Below the pieces are notes generated by a model. That model did no database searches, had not been told where the DNA came from, and saw nothing but the letters and a program-made list of their open reading frames with translations. Position numbers and translations under genes: made by a program. A DNA stretch of 64,000 nt from Psychrobacter alimentarius (GTDB lineage: Bacteria; Pseudomonadota; Gammaproteobacteria; Pseudomonadales; Moraxellaceae), in contig NZ_CP014945.1 in NCBI RefSeq assembly GCF_001606025.1, positions 2,790,001-2,854,000 on the forward strand. The letters run 5' to 3'. This document shows positions 25,236 through 34,910 of the stretch, piece after piece (within the stretch, counting starts at the first letter, position 1; each line of letters starts with the position of its first letter).

Positions 25236-26387
25236 TTAATCGCCATCAGTACTGTTGAAGCCAACCCGGATACCGAGCGCCGGAATCAATTGACGCTTAA
25301 TCAAGCGAGTAATGGTCGTCATATGATTCAGTAGCTCTTGCTGGGTAGCCTTATCAGCAGTGGCCAAATCTTCTGGCATCTGCGCCAATAGTGTCGTTGT
25401 GTCAGCAAGCGCAGTCGATAGATTATCCGCCACTTTATTTTTATCGTTACCGCCCAAAATCGCCGTTAATACAGGATCTGTTATGGTGTCATTCAACGCC
25501 GCCAATTTGGCATTGATGATGGCACGGCTTTGCCCAGCGGTCGCAGCAGGCAGATGACCTTTGGCTTTCCCTGTCAAGCCTAATGGCTGCTCAATAGCAT
25601 TTGATTTCATGGTCTCAACTAAGGACAGCAAAGCATTAAACCATTGGTTCAACCCTTGATCGCTTTCAGCGGTTTTATCCATTGCCAATAATTGGGTTGC
25701 GTTTTGCTGCCAGTTTTTCTCAATATCCTTTAGACGTGTACTCAAAGCACTGCTGGCACTTATCACATAAGCGCATTGACCGGCATCTAAACGCTCATTG
25801 GCATACAAGGCTTCTTCCAACCCTGGTACGCCTTGAACGATAGCACTTTCATCAGCAAGCTGCTCAGCCGTCAATTCTGGATTGGCAGCGATGAGCTCAG
25901 CGACGCCACTATGTACCAATCCACGCTCATCCGGATAATAGTTGACATACAGATTGCTCATGCTATCGGTTGCCGGACCAAAATTCACCATCTCAGCCCG
26001 TGCCCAAGCTTGCGCCAATACCAACCATTGCTCACGCAATTCTTGTAGCTTCTCGCCGCTTACTGGTGCTTGTTGGCAATGCTTTTGCGCCAGATCATGC
26101 AGCACATCGCTTTGCTTGGCTGCATCCGCATACGCTGGAATGACGATATCGTTTGCCACATGCATTAAGTAGGTTTTTTCAGTATCAGCGCTGATACTTA
26201 CAGCAGTAATTTTAGTGGCATTTTCAGTCGCCTCTTCTTCTGCACTGGCAGGAGCAGCACTATCTTGTGCAACCTTTTGGCTACTGTTATCGGGTGCTTT
26301 ATTTTCGTCAGTAGGCTTTACGCAGCTGATAAGGAGTCCAGCGCTTAGGGCAGATAAGGCCATTGCTAAAGCATGGTTTATTTTCAT
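25236..26387 (-). CDS. Imelysin-family (M75-like) lipoprotein, second copy
   Basis: 383 aa. A lipoprotein signal ends at LISC (Cys22). The mature part begins with an acidic linker (about 25-60) and then an all-helical imelysin domain (HVANDIVIPAYADAAKQSDV; VLAQAWARAEMVNFGPATD). The GxHxxE motif of the first copy is not apparent, as in the second imelysin of such operons. It probably binds iron or supports the main imelysin in the periplasm. Gap to the di-haem gene is 33 bp. Confidence 0.88.
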   Translation of the reverse strand: MKINHALAMALSALSAGLLISCVKPTDENKAPDNSSQKVAQDSAAPASAEEEATENATKITAVSISADTEKTYLMHVANDIVIPAYADAAKQSDVLHDLAQKHCQQAPVSGEKLQELREQWLVLAQAWARAEMVNFGPATDSMSNLYVNYYPDERGLVHSGVAELIAANPELTAEQLADESAIVQGVPGLEEALYANERLDAGQCAYVISASSALSTRLKDIEKNWQQNATQLLAMDKTAESDQGLNQWFNALLSLVETMKSNAIEQPLGLTGKAKGHLPAATAGQSRAIINAKLAALNDTITDPVLTAILGGNDKNKVADNLSTALADTTTLLAQMPEDLATADKATQQELLNHMTTITRLIKRQLIPALGIRVGFNSTDGD

Positions 26388-26420
26388 ACAGTTCTCGTTT
26401 AGTGATTTTTATAATAGTTT

Positions 26421-28091
26421 TTACAATGATTTCAAGAACGCATTCAATTCATCACGCCCCTGCTTGTCCAACTTTAGGACTTGTTGCTGTTGTTTTTTGG
26501 CTTCTCCGCCATGCCACAGCACCGCCTCCATCAATGTACGAGCGCGACCATCATGCAAAAAAGTCGCTTGTGGATCGACGGTTTTGGCAAGACCGATGCC
26601 CCATAACGCAGGCGTCCGCCATTCGTAAGAGTTGGCTAAAAATTCAACTTGGGCATCTCTTGGCGGTAGCTTACCCGCAACTGTACGATCTGCAAGGTCA
26701 TCACCCATATCATGTAGCAATAAATCTGTATAAGGATAAATCACTTGTCCATGCTGCTCAAAATGGTCGTCATCGGTTTTTGGCAACTGATATCGTGGCG
26801 TATGACAACTTTGGCAACCCATCTCATAAAAACGCTTTTTGCCCGCCAGTACCTGTTTATCATCCGCACGGCGTCGATGAGGTACAGCCAAATTGCGGGT
26901 ATAAAATTCCACAAATTTCGCCACTTCATCATTCACTTCCACAGGCGGTTTATCATTGCCTTGCTCATCTGCCCCAGTCACCGCATTGACACAAGCGGTT
27001 TGCATCGGCATACAAGACTCATAAGGACGAATGTTCGACGTCAATCCCATGTCTTCATTAAAAGCACTTTGGTTTTGCGTAATGAGCTTGGTTTGACCTG
27101 CTTTCCAGCCAAAGCGTCCAAGCGCCTTTTTGCCTGTTTGCGGATCCATTACCCAGTTAAATTTACCACTGATACCCTCATTTGGGCTATTTTTATTAGG
27201 ATTGATTGCTTGTTTTTTGATATCTTCGTCTGGAATTTGCTCTAACAATCCCAATCCAATCATCGGCAAAGCAATGCGCGGTGATAACATCAGTTCTTCA
27301 TCAAACGTCCCATAACCTGGGTTGTCCAAGGTAAAAGTGGGGGCGCGCAACGTTTCGACATGACCGTCAGCGAACGTGATGGGTTTATCCACCCACTGTA
27401 CTGCCACTTTTGCTTCGGCAGGTACGCCTTGAATGCCGCGGTCTTGTAACTGGCCGCCATACATAGGATGCGCGATTTTTTCGATAAGTGAATCTTGCAA
27501 CTGTTGTCGTTGTTCGTTCGTGGTGGCTGGCATGGCAAGACGAATGAGTAAACTGTCAGCGTCGTCATCCGCATTCATTGGTGCATGACCTCGACCATCT
27601 TTTATGTGGCAAGACTGACAAGCGGCAACATTGAATAGCGTACCAAGTCCATCTCGACTGTCGGTACTGGCAGGCGCAACCACCCATGGCTGTCGAAAAA
27701 ACGCATTACCAATAAAAAACGATCCTTTACGCGATGCCGTCAAGTTCGATGAAGGTTTGGAGTAGCTCTCAGCACTACTGATACTGATACCCGTGTCGCC
27801 GCCCTGCTTAATCTCTTGCGGATCAAAGCTTACCAGCTGCTGCATGGGTACGCCAGAGAGCGTTTCTATAACCTGAATACGCTCAGGCGCAAGCGCTTGG
27901 TTTGGACCGTTATTGGTTGCCGCTTTTTTATTGTCAGAAGCTTCATTAGATTCGTTATCAGCAGGCTGACAGCCACCAATCGCTAAAGCACATACCAAAC
28001 CAAGTGTCAGTTTTGCGGACAGTGTTTTTTTGGTAGCAGACAGGTACAATGAGAAAGACGATTTAGATTTTGTAATATGTGAGGCGTTCAT
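26421..28091 (-). CDS. Di-haem c-type oxidoreductase (DUF1111) lipoprotein
   Basis: 556 aa. The signal ends at IGGC (lipidated Cys near residue 41). Two haem c sites are present: CQSCH near residues 159-163 and CQSCH near 426-430, with an FGWKAGQ segment and ATFLHDGRARTLMEAVLWHG at the end, all typical of DUF1111 di-haem 'thiol oxidoreductases'. It is predicted to sit in the periplasm, anchored by lipid, and to oxidise or reduce iron for the imelysin partners. Maturation needs the Ccm system, of which ccmABCDE is in this window. Confidence 0.92.
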   Translation of the reverse strand: MNASHITKSKSSFSLYLSATKKTLSAKLTLGLVCALAIGGCQPADNESNEASDNKKAATNNGPNQALAPERIQVIETLSGVPMQQLVSFDPQEIKQGGDTGISISSAESYSKPSSNLTASRKGSFFIGNAFFRQPWVVAPASTDSRDGLGTLFNVAACQSCHIKDGRGHAPMNADDDADSLLIRLAMPATTNEQRQQLQDSLIEKIAHPMYGGQLQDRGIQGVPAEAKVAVQWVDKPITFADGHVETLRAPTFTLDNPGYGTFDEELMLSPRIALPMIGLGLLEQIPDEDIKKQAINPNKNSPNEGISGKFNWVMDPQTGKKALGRFGWKAGQTKLITQNQSAFNEDMGLTSNIRPYESCMPMQTACVNAVTGADEQGNDKPPVEVNDEVAKFVEFYTRNLAVPHRRRADDKQVLAGKKRFYEMGCQSCHTPRYQLPKTDDDHFEQHGQVIYPYTDLLLHDMGDDLADRTVAGKLPPRDAQVEFLANSYEWRTPALWGIGLAKTVDPQATFLHDGRARTLMEAVLWHGGEAKKQQQQVLKLDKQGRDELNAFLKSL

Positions 28092-28202
28092 GGAGCGTAC
28101 CTTAGTCCTAGCTTAGAACCATTAGAAACGTGCTATAAAGTGTGATGCTTTTGATGAATCATTCAGAACGACGCACCGACTAAATCGTTTTTTATACTAC
28201 GC

Positions 28203-28234
28203 AAAAAATACGTTGCCAACCGCCGCTGGCAACG
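28203..28234 (-). terminator. Hairpin with U run after the first imelysin gene
   Basis: CGTTGCCA / TGGCAACG stem (28211-28234); on the minus strand TATTTTTTG follows. It could be a partial terminator, lowering expression of the three downstream genes. Confidence 0.75.
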
Positions 28235-28280
28235 CGTGTCACTTATTCACAGGTGGTTTCACTATCTTGTATTTATCGTT

Positions 28281-29741
28281 TTAAAACTGCGAACCAGCAT
28301 CAGCATCTAAGTTTTCAATACCGACCGCTTTTGCTGCATTTTCGATACCGTCAGTGAGCTCTTGTAAGCTTGTGATAGCGTTTTCAATCCAGCCACGTCG
28401 GGTATTTTGTTCTTCGGCAGAAATGCCTTGTTTGCTCGCTTGACCCACAGTAGCAATCATTTGATCAACCTTGATGCCTTCTTTTTCGCCTTTTTCTACA
28501 ATGACGTTAAAGGCATTTTCTACTTTAATAAAATCGGCAGCCAACTTTTCAGCCGCTTCTTGATTACCAGTATCAGCCAGATAGTTTTTTACGCCATAAC
28601 CACCCACTGTTTTGCCAGCGACTGTCCTGTAGCTGCCATTAAAGACATTTTGAATACCGCGAGCATTATTGGCATAGCTTAGATGCGTCAAATCACTGAA
28701 ACATTCGTGTTCATCTTCGGTAGACCCTGTGACAAAAGCAACCTGCATACGCTCAGAAGCAAGCTCACCCAATGCCAAGCTGCCCATCTGGTACATCACT
28801 TGGCGCAGACCGTTATCGTACTTACGCGCCATAAGATCACTGCGTAACGTATTGTCACGTTCAGGCTGCCACTCAGCTTCCATCGCTGTGAGATCATTTA
28901 CCAATAACTGCGCAGCCGCTTTTAAGAACGCACCGCGGCGCTCACAAATGCTGGCATCTTCATTGACCGTATCGCCACTGGTACATTGACCCGCTTCGGT
29001 GACATAATCGCTTACTGGACGATTCCCCGCGCCTTCATTAACCCCATTGGTATCTTGTCCCCACAGCATAAACTCAATCGCGTGGTAGCCCGTTGTCACA
29101 TTGGCTTCACTTCCCCCAATCTCATTCATCTCTGCCAACAGCTCAGGCGTGATTGTGCTGGTATCTTGCTTGACACTACCAACCGTGATGTTCTCGCTGT
29201 TAATAATATTGTCTTTGCTATTATACTCACCTTCGTAGGTGTCACTGACATAATCAATCAACGCTTCATCAAGTGGCCATGCATTTATCTGTCCCTCCCA
29301 GCTATCTACACTAGCAATCGCTCGTTTATCATTGGGCGTGACAAAGCCTTCGTCAAAACGAAAAATCTCAGTTTGCGAGTATGGCTGACGCGCAATTTTA
29401 TAGGCAGCTTGCGCGGCGTCCAAATTGGCTTGCGTAGGCGTTGCCACGTAAGTGTCAATTGCCGCTTGTAATGCTTTGGCAGTATCAAGTGAGTCTTTAA
29501 ATGCAGCATGCGCCATATTAGCGTAGCTGATCATCAGTCTATCAGTATGTGCCTTGTCGACAGCTGATAGCGTTGTGTCATCCGTTGCCTCTGTGCTTTG
29601 TACCTCTGATTGCGTGGTCGCATCAGCATTCGTATCTTCATTGGTCTGCTTAGTGCAGCCTGACACCATCAACAGCCCTGCGAGCGTAGCCGCCAAAGTC
29701 GTTGGTAAAATCTGACGGCGCATTACTGTAGTAATCGTCAT
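28281..29741 (-). CDS. Imelysin-family (M75) lipoprotein, first copy
   Basis: 486 aa from ATG 29741, preceded by GAGGATATGT; a longer frame to 29771 is less likely. Lipobox MVSGC near residue 29. The imelysin metal motif GYHAIEFMLWGQD (GxHxxE) lies near residues 228-233, and the domain starts ANMAHAAFKDSL. Two conserved Cys around QCTSGDTVNEDASICERR may form a disulfide. Proteins of this type (IcmP, EfeO C-domain relatives) are iron-regulated and lie at the cell surface or periplasm. It is the first gene after a perfect Fur box. Confidence 0.92.
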   Translation of the reverse strand: MTITTVMRRQILPTTLAATLAGLLMVSGCTKQTNEDTNADATTQSEVQSTEATDDTTLSAVDKAHTDRLMISYANMAHAAFKDSLDTAKALQAAIDTYVATPTQANLDAAQAAYKIARQPYSQTEIFRFDEGFVTPNDKRAIASVDSWEGQINAWPLDEALIDYVSDTYEGEYNSKDNIINSENITVGSVKQDTSTITPELLAEMNEIGGSEANVTTGYHAIEFMLWGQDTNGVNEGAGNRPVSDYVTEAGQCTSGDTVNEDASICERRGAFLKAAAQLLVNDLTAMEAEWQPERDNTLRSDLMARKYDNGLRQVMYQMGSLALGELASERMQVAFVTGSTEDEHECFSDLTHLSYANNARGIQNVFNGSYRTVAGKTVGGYGVKNYLADTGNQEAAEKLAADFIKVENAFNVIVEKGEKEGIKVDQMIATVGQASKQGISAEEQNTRRGWIENAITSLQELTDGIENAAKAVGIENLDADAGSQF

Positions 29742-29908
29742 ACATATCCTCAAAAAAGACAGCAAAAACAAATTGGATTTGATTGAATAATAGTCACTAT
29801 ATCGAATATTGCGACCCTATAAACACTTAGCAAGCTGTTAACTGGTTAACATATCTAATAAGCTAATTTATATTACATCAACAAAAATGTGTATAGATTA
29901 TAGTTTTA

Positions 29909-29925
29909 TTGATAATCATTATCAA
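29909..29925. promoter_or_regulatory. Fur box
   Basis: TTGATAATCATTATCAA is a perfect 17-bp palindrome that matches the core of the Fur consensus (GATAATGATAATCATTATC). It lies about 170 bp before the imelysin start, within the promoter zone, and indicates repression by iron-bound Fur. Confidence 0.88.
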
Positions 29926-30113
29926 CAAATTATTTTATATAGTTAATTGGCTTCAAAATTTTTTGTTGTTTAGAATAGAACACTTAGATATGAGATATGA
30001 ATAGATACTCTTAATAGCCACTGCTGTAATCATTGATGATTTTTCATCATCACATTAGAAACTAAAACACGCTAAAGGCGTGGTAAGTATATTTGATGGT
30101 CAAACGTTACCCA

Positions 30114-30146
30114 TAAAAAAAGACCAGCTGGTTGCTGATCTTTTTC
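30114..30146 (-). terminator. Terminator of the OmpA-like lipoprotein gene
   Basis: AGACCAGC / GCTGATCT stem with one imperfect pair, A/T tracts on both sides giving a U run on the minus strand. Confidence 0.82.
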
Positions 30147-30196
30147 GGATATAACTGATAGGTATTATATAAATTGTAATTATAGAAAACTATAAA

Positions 30197-30853
30197 TTAG
30201 TTAACACTTTGTGGTGAGTTGATGGTTAGCTCAACACGACGGTTTTGCTGACGACCACTTTCAGTGTTGTTACTAGCGATTGGACGGGTTTGACCGTAAG
30301 CAATCACATTGATACGGTTAGAAGCAACACCTTGAGCGGTTAGGTAGTTAGCGACTGAATAAGCACGATCACGTGACAGACCCATGTTATAAGACGCAGA
30401 ACCCGTGCTATCTGTATGACCAGCGATGTTTACCGTGGTTTTGTTGTATTGGTTCATCGTTTGTGCAAGCTTGCTAAGCGTAGGCTTGAATGATGAGTTT
30501 AATGTTGCATCATCAAAGGCAAACGTAATGCTACCTGGCATAACCAAGTCGATGTTACCCGTTGTTGGGTTTTGCTCAACTGATACACCAGTACCAGCCA
30601 TTTGTTGCTCAAGTTGCTTGGCTTGACGCTCCATGTAATAACCAACGCCTGCACCTAGAGCTGCGCCGATAGCTGCATCACGACCAGTTTTGTCACCACC
30701 AGTTGCTTTAGAGATCGTTGCGCCACCTGCAGCACCTACTAGAGTACCAAGTGCTGTTTTATTTAAACGTTGTTGTCCAGTGTTTGGATCAGTAGTACAA
30801 CCACTAAGAGCCAAGCCTGATGCTACTGCTGCAATCATTAATGTATTACGCAT
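30197..30853 (-). CDS. OmpA-family lipoprotein with glycine-zipper (YiaD-like)
   Basis: 218 aa. Lipobox LSGC (Cys19). Residues 36-75 are a glycine zipper (LGTLVGAAGGATI, AAIGAALGAGVGYY). The OmpA C-terminal peptidoglycan-binding domain covers about 105-212, with NIAGHTDSTGS, LSRDRAYSVANYL and the closing GRQQNRRVEL. It tethers the outer membrane to peptidoglycan. ATG after GAGGAACG. Monocistronic with its own terminator. Confidence 0.94.
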   Translation of the reverse strand: MRNTLMIAAVASGLALSGCTTDPNTGQQRLNKTALGTLVGAAGGATISKATGGDKTGRDAAIGAALGAGVGYYMERQAKQLEQQMAGTGVSVEQNPTTGNIDLVMPGSITFAFDDATLNSSFKPTLSKLAQTMNQYNKTTVNIAGHTDSTGSASYNMGLSRDRAYSVANYLTAQGVASNRINVIAYGQTRPIASNNTESGRQQNRRVELTINSPQSVN

Positions 30854-31279
30854 AATCGTTCCTCTTAAGCTTAAAAGTTATAGACACTAAATAGATAGAC
30901 AGATAGGCACTAACTAAATAGTTGCTAAGTTATAAGTACAATGTGCTTTTTATAAATATTTGGTATTAATTCCTTCTAGGTGCATATATGCACTCGTCAT
31001 TATTATGGCAATTACATTCTAATTATGTGTAATATTTTGTCACATCTATGTATAACATCTATATATAAACATTTGATCAGAATTTGAAGAACATCATCAT
31101 GCTTATCCTATTTATAACGCCTCACACCTTTATTATCATCAGTCACGTTTACACTCGTACACTAGGATAGGTTTCTGCTAAAATTACGCTATAGCATCAG
31201 ATATGATAAAAAGCGGTAATGTACAACGCCCGTAACGGATAGTTTATATACTAATAAGATTGACCGAAAAGGATCTAGC
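30854..31279. other. Divergent control region with 14-bp palindrome
   Basis: 426 bp between the OmpA-like and acyltransferase genes. GTGCATATATGCAC (30980-30993) is a perfect 14-bp palindrome and a candidate operator. No gene is seen. Confidence 0.55.
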
Positions 31280-32233
31280 ATGCGACTGACATCTACTATC
31301 AAAAACATACACAAACGTAATCCTAAGCTAGGAAAAGCCGTCTCACTTGCCACAGCAACAGGGGTCATCGCCGCTAATAGTATCAGCTGTAGTATTCCCT
31401 TATGGTTCATGGGTGTTGGTAAGATACTGACTGGCGCATCGATTGCCGATAAAACTGTGATTAAAATCACCAATCATTGGATTAGTAGCAATAATGCTTT
31501 AATCGATAATATGTTGCCAAGAAAAGACTGGCGCATTCAATTACCCGATGACGTCAATACTAATGGCAAATACCTACTCGTCAGCAACCATCAGTCTTGG
31601 GTCGATACCAGTATTGTGCAGTACATTAGCGAAAAGCGCCTACCATTGACCCGGTTTTTTACCAAGTTTGAGCTGATTTATATTCCGATAGTGGGTCAAG
31701 CTTTTTACTTTTTAGACTTCCCAATGATGCGTCGTTACTCTAAAGAAGCCGTCGCAAAAAACCCTGCCCTAAAAGGCAAAGACATTGAGGAAGCCAAGCG
31801 GGCTTGCGCATTATTAAAAGACAAGCCATTTACCTTGCTAAACTATTTAGAGGGTACGCGCTTCACTAAGACCAAACATGATCTACAAAAGTCTCCTTAT
31901 ACGCACTTGCTTAAGCCAAGAGCAGGCGGTCTATCGCTGGCTATTAACGCGTTAGGAGCAGATATCGATGGCATGCTAGATATGACCATTGTTTATCCAG
32001 ATGGCGTGCCAACTTATGGCGATCTATGGAAAGGGAACATCAAGCGCTTGGGGGTTGATGTCAGACACATCAAGATACCGGATGATTTATTTGCTGGTAT
32101 TCAAAACGGTGGCTACGAAAATGATCCTGCAATCAAAGCGCAAATGTTTGAATGGGTTGAACAAATATGGCGCGAAAAAGATCAATTGATTACAGACATG
32201 CTGGCTGAGTTTGAAACAGCGCCTACTGCTTAA
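31280..32233 (+). CDS. PlsC/YihG-type 1-acyl-glycerol-3-phosphate acyltransferase
   Basis: 317 aa. The catalytic HxxxxD motif is in LLVSNHQSWVDTSI (His near residue 109). The second motif region is FTKFELIYIPIVGQAF, and EGTR appears in NYLEGTRFTK, the substrate phosphate motif. These residues and the longer C-terminus fit the YihG subgroup of inner-membrane acyltransferases. It would add the second acyl chain to lysophosphatidic acid. An N-terminal hydrophobic stretch (about 18-50) anchors it. ATG after AAAAGGATC. Confidence 0.9.
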   Translation: MRLTSTIKNIHKRNPKLGKAVSLATATGVIAANSISCSIPLWFMGVGKILTGASIADKTVIKITNHWISSNNALIDNMLPRKDWRIQLPDDVNTNGKYLLVSNHQSWVDTSIVQYISEKRLPLTRFFTKFELIYIPIVGQAFYFLDFPMMRRYSKEAVAKNPALKGKDIEEAKRACALLKDKPFTLLNYLEGTRFTKTKHDLQKSPYTHLLKPRAGGLSLAINALGADIDGMLDMTIVYPDGVPTYGDLWKGNIKRLGVDVRHIKIPDDLFAGIQNGGYENDPAIKAQMFEWVEQIWREKDQLITDMLAEFETAPTA

Positions 32234-32471
32234 TAGTTGAGAGTATCGAGGCGGTTTAGACAATAGTAAACATGGCTGGGTTAAATGATGGCGCTTAAAA
32301 TGGTCAGGACTAATGTGTAATTATCATAAAAGATAGGTTGTTTTTTGCCCCTATTCATTGATAATGTGAGAAGTCATAAACCTATGATTTTTTGCTCACT
32401 CATTACTCAATAGCCATGTTTCTATTTACGTCGCTATTTTTTGTGTTATTCATTCTCTATAAGGTTTGTCT

Positions 32472-33563
32472 GTGCCCGCCTCCTCTACTACTAGCCCGCA
32501 TCTAGACTCAGCAACCGTGCCGAATCGCTCATCCTATCTGTCAGATGATGAACCGCCACGACCAAATCGCCCTAAGCCAAGTCGGTTACGGCTCACTTAT
32601 GATATTGTGATGATTATCGCTATCAGTATTGATCTCTTATTGATTAGTATTGATGCCATCTTGATGAGTGATTTTAGCCACAATGCTGCTGCTTGGCTGA
32701 CCATTGGCACAGCGCTTGATTGGTACCAAAATACGTTGCATGAGCCTTTACGTACGGCTGGTGGGTTTTTTACCGTGTTTTTAATCGTTGAGCTGCTACT
32801 ACGCTGGGCCGTTGCGATTAAACAAAAAATCTATTATCGCTGGTTCTTTTTTCCTTTCGTACATTGGTACGAGGTATTGGGCTGCTTTCCGCAACTGCGA
32901 GCCTTACGCTTGTTTCGAGCGGTGATTATTGGGAGACGACTGTATCAGCTCGGCTACCAAGTACTGCCGCAACTATGGATCAACCGCATCAAATTCTACA
33001 TCAACCTTTTGTTAGAAGAGCTGTCTGATCGCGTCATATTAACGACCATTCAGAATTTTCGGCAGCAGTTGACCGACCCTAACACGCATAAGTCATTTAT
33101 TGAATCTACTATTGCTCGCAATCGTAGTGAGATAGAAGCGGCATTATTGTCTGTCCTGCGCCAAGAGCTTGCACCAAAACTTCAGGAACTGACCGCCTCT
33201 TCAGGTAGTGGTGTCTTGGCGACTGAAGTGGGTAATGCTATTGAAGAAGGCTTAGCCAACACCCCAGAACTGCGCCGCTATCTACGCATGATACCTATCG
33301 CTGGCAGCTTGATCGAATCGCAATTGCAGCATGTCGGCCACAATGTAGGCGAAAACGTCGTTTACGCCTTGAATAAGCGCCTTCTTGACCCTGAACGCCT
33401 CGATTCACTGATGGTGGCTATTGCCAGTGGCGTCGCAAAAATAGACACAGACAACACAGCCCTAAATACGTTGATCTCTAGTATCATTGATGACAGTTTG
33501 ACCGAATTTGAAGCACAAGTAAAAGTACAGCATTGGAAGCACCAAGACATGCTCAACTTATAA
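32472..33563 (+). CDS. Membrane protein of unknown function with ion-channel-like helices
   Basis: 363 aa from GTG 32472, which lies 8 bases after AAGG (TTG 32466 is also in frame). A Pro/Ser-rich cytosolic start is followed by two membrane helices (about 44-66 and 95-118), a short aromatic segment and an Arg-spaced helix (LRALRLFRAVIIGRRLYQLG), which recalls the S4 end of a voltage-sensor module. The remaining 200 residues are soluble and helical. No pore signature is seen. I do not assign a function. It lies upstream of minC with 104 bp between. Confidence 0.75.
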   Translation: MPASSTTSPHLDSATVPNRSSYLSDDEPPRPNRPKPSRLRLTYDIVMIIAISIDLLLISIDAILMSDFSHNAAAWLTIGTALDWYQNTLHEPLRTAGGFFTVFLIVELLLRWAVAIKQKIYYRWFFFPFVHWYEVLGCFPQLRALRLFRAVIIGRRLYQLGYQVLPQLWINRIKFYINLLLEELSDRVILTTIQNFRQQLTDPNTHKSFIESTIARNRSEIEAALLSVLRQELAPKLQELTASSGSGVLATEVGNAIEEGLANTPELRRYLRMIPIAGSLIESQLQHVGHNVGENVVYALNKRLLDPERLDSLMVAIASGVAKIDTDNTALNTLISSIIDDSLTEFEAQVKVQHWKHQDMLNL

Positions 33564-33667
33564 TGCTGACTATTATATGACTCGACAATAAAACCAATAA
33601 TAGCGTCGACTCAAAATAAAAATGCCACCGAATACACAGCGACAAGATTATCTTTGAGGATTTATAT

Positions 33668-34495
33668 ATGACCATCCAAACCAATGACCATCAGACTTCA
33701 AGCGCTGCAACAGCGTTGGCATTTTATGGCAAAATGTTGACCTTTTCTCGCGTGCAGTTCAGTACAGATGATCTGAGTATTATTGAGGCCGAACTTGCCA
33801 AAACATTGAGTAATAAATCGAGCAATATTCCCGTTTTAATCGATAGTGACGTTGAGCAGGATTTGTCGGCGTTGGTAGAATTATTATGGTCATGGGGTCT
33901 ACAGCCCATTGGCGTCGTTACAGGTATCTTAGATGAGCAAGCACGCGCACAGCGTTTGGCCATATTCCCCGCCGATGGCAAACGTATCGAACGTATTGTC
34001 TCTAACAAAAAACCACCTGCTAGAGTCAGCGAAACGCCAGATATTCAAAGTGGCGAGACCAATACAACAAGTCATGACACTGCTGCAACCAATGACGCAG
34101 CCTCTGAAACAACTATATCGACTGTCACAGCAGAAACATTGGTGAGTGCTGAGCATATTACCAGTCTGTTCTATGATCAAATGCTACGCTCAGGTCAGAG
34201 CCTAAATCACGTTGGTGGCGACTTAATCTTGACCAATAGTGTCAATAGTGGTGCAGAAGCCATCACTGACAATAGCTTACATGTTTATGGCCGTGCTCAA
34301 GGCCGATTGGTAGCAGGCGCAACAGGCGATAAAGATGCTCGTATTTTCTGTCAAGTATTTAACCCGACCCTGGTTTCAGTGGCAGGTACTTACTGCTTGC
34401 GAGACAACTTACCTGAGCATGTGATTGATAAGTCAGTACAAGTAAGATTTGTTGAGGGTGAAGGTTTGGTATTTACTGTTATGGACAATGCTTAA
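33668..34495 (+). CDS. minC: Septum site-determining protein MinC
   Basis: 275 aa. The N-terminal FtsZ-inhibiting domain covers about 14-108 (ALAFYGKMLTFSRVQFSTDD; LWSWGLQPIGVVTG). A low-complexity Thr/Ser linker of about 55 residues follows and is longer than usual. The C-terminal beta-helix domain (about 165-275) has RSGQSLNHVGGDLILTNSV and GRAQGRLVAGATGDKDARIF, the RSGQ and GRxxGR..AGxxGD blocks of MinC. It blocks Z-ring formation at the poles together with MinD. ATG after TTTGAGGATTTAT. Confidence 0.94.
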   Translation: MTIQTNDHQTSSAATALAFYGKMLTFSRVQFSTDDLSIIEAELAKTLSNKSSNIPVLIDSDVEQDLSALVELLWSWGLQPIGVVTGILDEQARAQRLAIFPADGKRIERIVSNKKPPARVSETPDIQSGETNTTSHDTAATNDAASETTISTVTAETLVSAEHITSLFYDQMLRSGQSLNHVGGDLILTNSVNSGAEAITDNSLHVYGRAQGRLVAGATGDKDARIFCQVFNPTLVSVAGTYCLRDNLPEHVIDKSVQVRFVEGEGLVFTVMDNA

Positions 34496-34910
34496 ACCAA
34501 AAAATTGTTCTTTATCACAGATGCTTCAGTTATTTTTCAGTAAAATACGCTAGAAATCTTCGATAAAAAACTTTTGAATGGTTATATCAATATTATAGTA
34601 AGTTTATTTAACAAAAATGTTCTATGATGAATCTCTAGCTCTGCCACTATTTGCAGAGTCCGTGAGCGTTTATTTTACTGTTTACAAGATGCCCAATCGT
34701 CAGACCAATTTTGGGTAGTAACGCCTTGTAAATTATCTATAAGTTGTTTTTTGCTTTAGTATAGACTTGCTATAATTTTATGTTTATTTATGCTAGGCTA
34801 GCTTCGCAGATAGCTCATACATTGTATGTGTCGTCACCTCGTGTATGAGCAAGAGTAAATCGCGTTATTCATATAAAAGATATCCCATTGATTCATAGGA
34901 GTGTGCCATT
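34496..34910. other. minC-minD spacer with inverted repeats
   Basis: 415 bp, unusually long for min genes. It includes CTCTGC/GCAGAG around 34641-34660 and GCTCATACA/TGTATGAGC (34813-34821 with 34842-34850). The latter 9-bp stem lies in the expected minD leader. There is no gene. Confidence 0.6.

Larger units (their letters stand above)
29742..30196. other. Control region of the imelysin operon
   Basis: 455 bp. It holds the Fur box at 29909-29925 and the terminator of the OmpA-like gene at 30114-30146. The rest is AT-rich without a gene. Confidence 0.55.

Noticed and set aside
28407..28682. Plus-strand frames antisense to the imelysin genes
   Set aside because: They are shadows of strong minus-strand genes with signal peptides, motifs and correct lengths.
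30031..30052. Short TGATGA/TCATCA palindrome as a second Fur box
   Set aside because: It does not match the Fur consensus and lies near the far end of the region.
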